Part shown: piece by piece, positions 6,673-8,859 of the stretch
Numbering within the stretch: position 1 is the stretch's first letter
Layout of the letters: each line of letters begins with the position of its first letter
Assembly (NCBI GenBank): GCA_021774995.1
Contig: JAJFIM010000495.1
Span: 1-8,859, forward strand
Length of the DNA: 8,859 nucleotides
Reading direction: 5' to 3'
Origin: Alphaproteobacteria bacterium
GTDB taxonomy: Bacteria; Pseudomonadota; Alphaproteobacteria; SMXP01
Made by a program: the position numbers and the translations under genes
The notes under the pieces: generated by a model
What the model was told of the DNA's origin: nothing
Database searches by the model: none
What the model saw: only the letters and a program-made list of their open reading frames with translations

Positions 6673-6678
6673 CGGATA

Positions 6679-6707
6679 TAGCTATTTCTGAAAATTGATT
6701 TGGTCAA
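6679..6707 (-). promoter_or_regulatory. Possible sigma-70-type promoter of the TRAP operon
   Basis: On the minus strand, TTGACC (6707-6702) resembles a -35 box (TTGACA), and TAGCTA (6684-6679), a poor -10 box, follows after a 17 nt spacer. Transcription would begin near 6672, inside candidate operator O2, giving a leader of about 240 nt before the binding-protein gene. The -10 match is weak, so the exact promoter is uncertain. Confidence 0.3.
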
Positions 6708-7261
6708 GCCTTTTGTACGAAATTCAATTCACTCCGTTGCTATCGAGGAGCACAGCAAGAGGAATTTCTCGGGGCTTGAATAACCCGATTTGACTAGGAT
6801 GAACGGATGCCAGGATGCAACAAACTAAATTCTAGATGGGACTGTATTGAGTCGGAATTTCCCGCCTCAAGTTCACTAAGTGGGAGAATGTGTATTTACC
6901 AATGGGTCCGCTGTGCACCCTAGAAACTGGATCGTTTTTGTTAGAGTCTTCCGCGCTATTTTTCTGGCTGGAAGAAGGAGTGGAATCGATGAAGCGCATC
7001 AAGATTCGCTGACTGTAACACTACAGCATCTCAAATTCCGGTCACGAGTCCCAGCGACGACTCCGTAAAAGAGAAAAAAATTTGTGAAAATTCCCCAAAG
7101 CGGCCGTTGAAAGATACCGACGAGCGGCAGCAAAGGGGGGAGAGCGGCCATTCGCTGCAACTGTTACCAATGTCAATCTTGGGCCGAAAATACTATGGAT
7201 TGCATGTCCAGTTTGTTATGTAGGCACGCCTTCAACCAATTCCTGCAAGCTGTCAGCTGTT
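6708..7261. other. 554-nt stretch without a convincing gene
   Basis: It lies between the TRAP promoter and the end of the nuclease gene. Short open frames exist (for example 6880-7068 plus, GTG start, 62 codons), but none has a recognisable motif or a good ribosome site. AGCGGC occurs three times within about 50 nt (7099-7104, 7123-7128, 7143-7148), two copies in the wider context AGCGGCC-N-TT. The perfect dyad AGCTG-T-CAGCT (7248-7258) lies just after the nuclease stop, without a T-run. Otherwise I see nothing here. Confidence 0.5.
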
Positions 7262-8575
7262 CTACTTTTTTGAATACTTACCTAGAACCTCAGCCACAGC
7301 GCCAAATTCCAGCTGAAATTTATTCAAGAGTTTCTTCATGGCAGCAGATAACTGGTCCGCATCGTGAATATCCTCAACAGATATCGAGTTCTTTTTTAGG
7401 AACCTGGAGTACAGCTTACCTTTGTCCGCAGCTCCTTTTTGAAATGCGATGCTCTTCAAATCACTGCTCTTGGCGGACGATTGTATTTCACTAATCAAAC
7501 TCAAGCGAACTTCATAGGCTGCAATCGGACCAACCTCCGCATAAAGTTTTAAACTCCCTTTAGTTCCATCGTTTCCGCTCCACAACTGGAACCAGACAAT
7601 GAGCGGATACCCAGCCCACCATTTATCGCAGCCTTCCCAACGAGGGTCCTTATTATCGAGAGCATCAAACCAGCTTTTTGGCAGAAAACTGAGCACGTTG
7701 GATGACAGGCCGACAAACACATATTCGCTCTTATCGATTGAAACGATACTAAATCGATCGGGGTTGTCTCCAAACAGAGCATGCACCGCTAGAACGAAAT
7801 CAGAGCTGGCACCATGCTCCATAACAAAGTCAAAGACCTTCTTGTGATCTCGATAGAGTTGCCGCGCCAGCACCTCCATCTCGCTACGCTCTTCGCTCAT
7901 ACCTGTCGCGTCCTCCAAAATATCTAAGTAGTGGGCAAGAAATGTATTTACCTCTGGTGAAATCGCACGTGTTTCGTGCTCCAAGAATCGAAACAGAAAC
8001 TTGCAGATCGCATCATATCTTATTGATGCATACTCAGTGTCTTGTGGTACTTCTTCACTCAGGGTCAAAAAGATACCACGAACTGCGATCGAAGTTTCTT
8101 TTGAGGTGCTCGAAACATGCGGCTTAAAAATGTCCTGAATTTTGGTTCTGTATTTCTCAAGCTGCCCATCATGTTGCCGGCTATCGAATTTGTTCTCGAC
8201 GACAAAGGCCCACTGGTTCGACGGGCTTAAAACAAAAATGTCTATGTTTTGCCACTCACACCGGATTTCCGCATCCCTCATGTCGCTTTGTGAGATATCG
8301 AGCGCCGTGGGATGTCCAAGGTCGCTTTGTCCGCTCATAGCCTCACCCAGGAATGCCTTCAGAAACCGATCTCCAAGACCATGGGTTTCCTTCGGGTCCA
8401 AAAGCCAGGCGAGAATGGCGGAGTGGCGGATTTCCATCCGTTCCATCTTCATTACCTTGATCGGGTTGAATCGGCCCAAATACGCCTCGATCTGATCAAG
8501 GTTTTCATTGTTGACAAAGAGCCGTTCCATCTCGTCATAAGTTGGCTCTAGGCTTGCTTCATTAGGCGCATTCAT
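7262..8575 (-). CDS. PD-(D/E)XK nuclease-superfamily protein (PDDEXK_4-like)
   Basis: A 437-residue soluble protein with no signal peptide. The N-terminal third carries the pattern of the PDDEXK_4 family (Pfam PF14281): E48 followed by RHSAILAWLLDP (50-61), then HGLGDRFLKAFL (65-76); D112 in WQNIDIFVL; VENK (126-129), giving the E-x-K motif; and the basic/aromatic QLEKYR (138-143). Together E48, D112, E127 and K129 form a plausible metal-dependent nuclease site, so catalysis is likely intact. The C-terminal half (about 230-437) has no motif I recognise and is rich in tryptophan around 302-332. ATG 8575 has GGTGA about 8 nt upstream. It is transcribed toward the TRAP operon but separated by about 830 nt, so it is not part of that operon. 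Relatives often occur alone in accessory or defence regions; no partner is visible here and the biological role is unknown. Confidence 0.85.
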   Translation of the reverse strand: MNAPNEASLEPTYDEMERLFVNNENLDQIEAYLGRFNPIKVMKMERMEIRHSAILAWLLDPKETHGLGDRFLKAFLGEAMSGQSDLGHPTALDISQSDMRDAEIRCEWQNIDIFVLSPSNQWAFVVENKFDSRQHDGQLEKYRTKIQDIFKPHVSSTSKETSIAVRGIFLTLSEEVPQDTEYASIRYDAICKFLFRFLEHETRAISPEVNTFLAHYLDILEDATGMSEERSEMEVLARQLYRDHKKVFDFVMEHGASSDFVLAVHALFGDNPDRFSIVSIDKSEYVFVGLSSNVLSFLPKSWFDALDNKDPRWEGCDKWWAGYPLIVWFQLWSGNDGTKGSLKLYAEVGPIAAYEVRLSLISEIQSSAKSSDLKSIAFQKGAADKGKLYSRFLKKNSISVEDIHDADQLSAAMKKLLNKFQLEFGAVAEVLGKYSKK

Positions 8576-8577
8576 AA

Positions 8578-8676
8578 TCAGATCACCCCGAAATCTTTGT
8601 GCAAAAAACCGAACAATTTTTCCAGTTGCTCGGAAGCATTGCGGATACAGCAGCCAATGTGAACGCGCTCAACCAT
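8578..8676 (-). CDS. Possible 32-aa leader ORF directly before the nuclease gene
   Basis: ATG 8676 to TGA 8578-8580, ending 2 nt before the nuclease ATG, so translation of the two would be coupled. The nuclease ribosome site lies inside its last codons. The peptide has a short helix-like segment, SEQLEKLFGFLHKDFGVI, and a CC pair at residues 9-10. GAGACGAG just before the ATG is a weak ribosome site. I recognise no family. It could be a regulatory leader, a small antidote-like partner, or a chance frame. Confidence 0.25.
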   Translation of the reverse strand: MVERVHIGCCIRNASEQLEKLFGFLHKDFGVI

Positions 8677-8739
8677 CTCGTCTCGCCAAATACGTTATTG
8701 CTATCATCTTGCAATCATCTGGACACCCCTATTAACACC

Positions 8740-8859
8740 GATATTGAGCCTCGATGGTCGCACCAGTGGGGATTTGGCCTTTGCAGGCATGCCTTTTGCG
8801 GGCCTAGCGGGCTAATTTGCCCTGTGTATGAGGGATTTCCTGGTTTTGGGCGCAGCTAT
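8740..8859. other. GC-rich dyad cluster at the right edge, no clear gene
   Basis: Several small dyads sit together: AGGCATGCCT (8785-8794), TAGC-GG-GCTA (8805-8814) and GGGC-TAATTT-GCCC (8809-8822). The first is flanked by an imperfect direct repeat, GCCTTTGCAGGC (8777-8788) and GCCTTTTGCGGGC (8791-8803). An ATG at about 8829 on the plus strand opens MRDFLVLGAA and runs off the edge; on the minus strand a frame ends at a TAG in the same area. Too little of either is visible to call a gene. Confidence 0.3.

Noticed and set aside
7010..7064. tRNA-like or attachment-site-like sequence (GGTCACGAGTCCC around 7040)
   Set aside because: It slightly resembles a T-arm, but no acceptor stem, anticodon arm or CCA end can be built around it, and no integrase is present.
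6880..7068. 62-codon plus-strand frame in the gene-poor stretch
   Set aside because: GTG start, no ribosome site, no recognisable motif; statistically expected in DNA of this length.
1..8859. CRISPR array, IS element, integrase or rRNA genes
   Set aside because: No regularly spaced repeats, transposase or recombinase motifs, paired terminal inverted repeats, or rRNA-like sequence were found on either strand.

Overview
The window looks like part of an alphaproteobacterial chromosome, perhaps from a marine, Roseobacter- or Rhodospirillales-like bacterium. This is inferred from a tripartite TRAP uptake operon next to a Rieske/ferredoxin-reductase pair and an IclR-family regulator, from frequent GTG/TTG starts in tightly packed genes, and from moderate GC content. 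No rRNA, tRNA, IS element, CRISPR array or integrase was recognised, so the taxon is only a guess.

Layout: (1) 1-1279, minus strand: a Rieske-type [2Fe-2S] ferredoxin followed, with overlapping stop and start codons, by an FAD/NADH ferredoxin reductase whose C-terminus runs off the left edge. (2) 1280-1806: a regulatory interval rich in dyad symmetries. (3) 1807-2586, plus strand: an IclR regulator of the PcaR/PcaU/PobR type. (4) 2650-3396, minus strand: a classical short-chain dehydrogenase. (5) 3562-6432, minus strand: a complete TRAP transporter operon in the order binding protein, small permease, large permease. (6) 6433-7261: a long leader/promoter region of the TRAP operon, then a stretch without a convincing gene. 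(7) 7262-8575, minus strand: a stand-alone PD-(D/E)XK nuclease-superfamily protein (PDDEXK_4-like), preceded by a 32-codon open frame. (8) 8677-8859: no clear gene, but GC-rich dyads.

Working model: blocks 1-5 form a catabolic locus. TRAP brings in a carboxylate, probably aromatic or another organic acid. The Rieske ferredoxin and its reductase pass electrons from NADH to an oxygenase that is not in the window. The SDR oxidises a hydroxylated intermediate. The IclR protein controls the set. The most useful observation is a two-dyad element with the same internal spacing in front of the regulator/ferredoxin pair (1449-1476) and in front of the TRAP operon (6646-6672). It is a candidate operator tying uptake to catabolism. 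The nuclease gene at the right looks unrelated and may be accessory or defence-associated.
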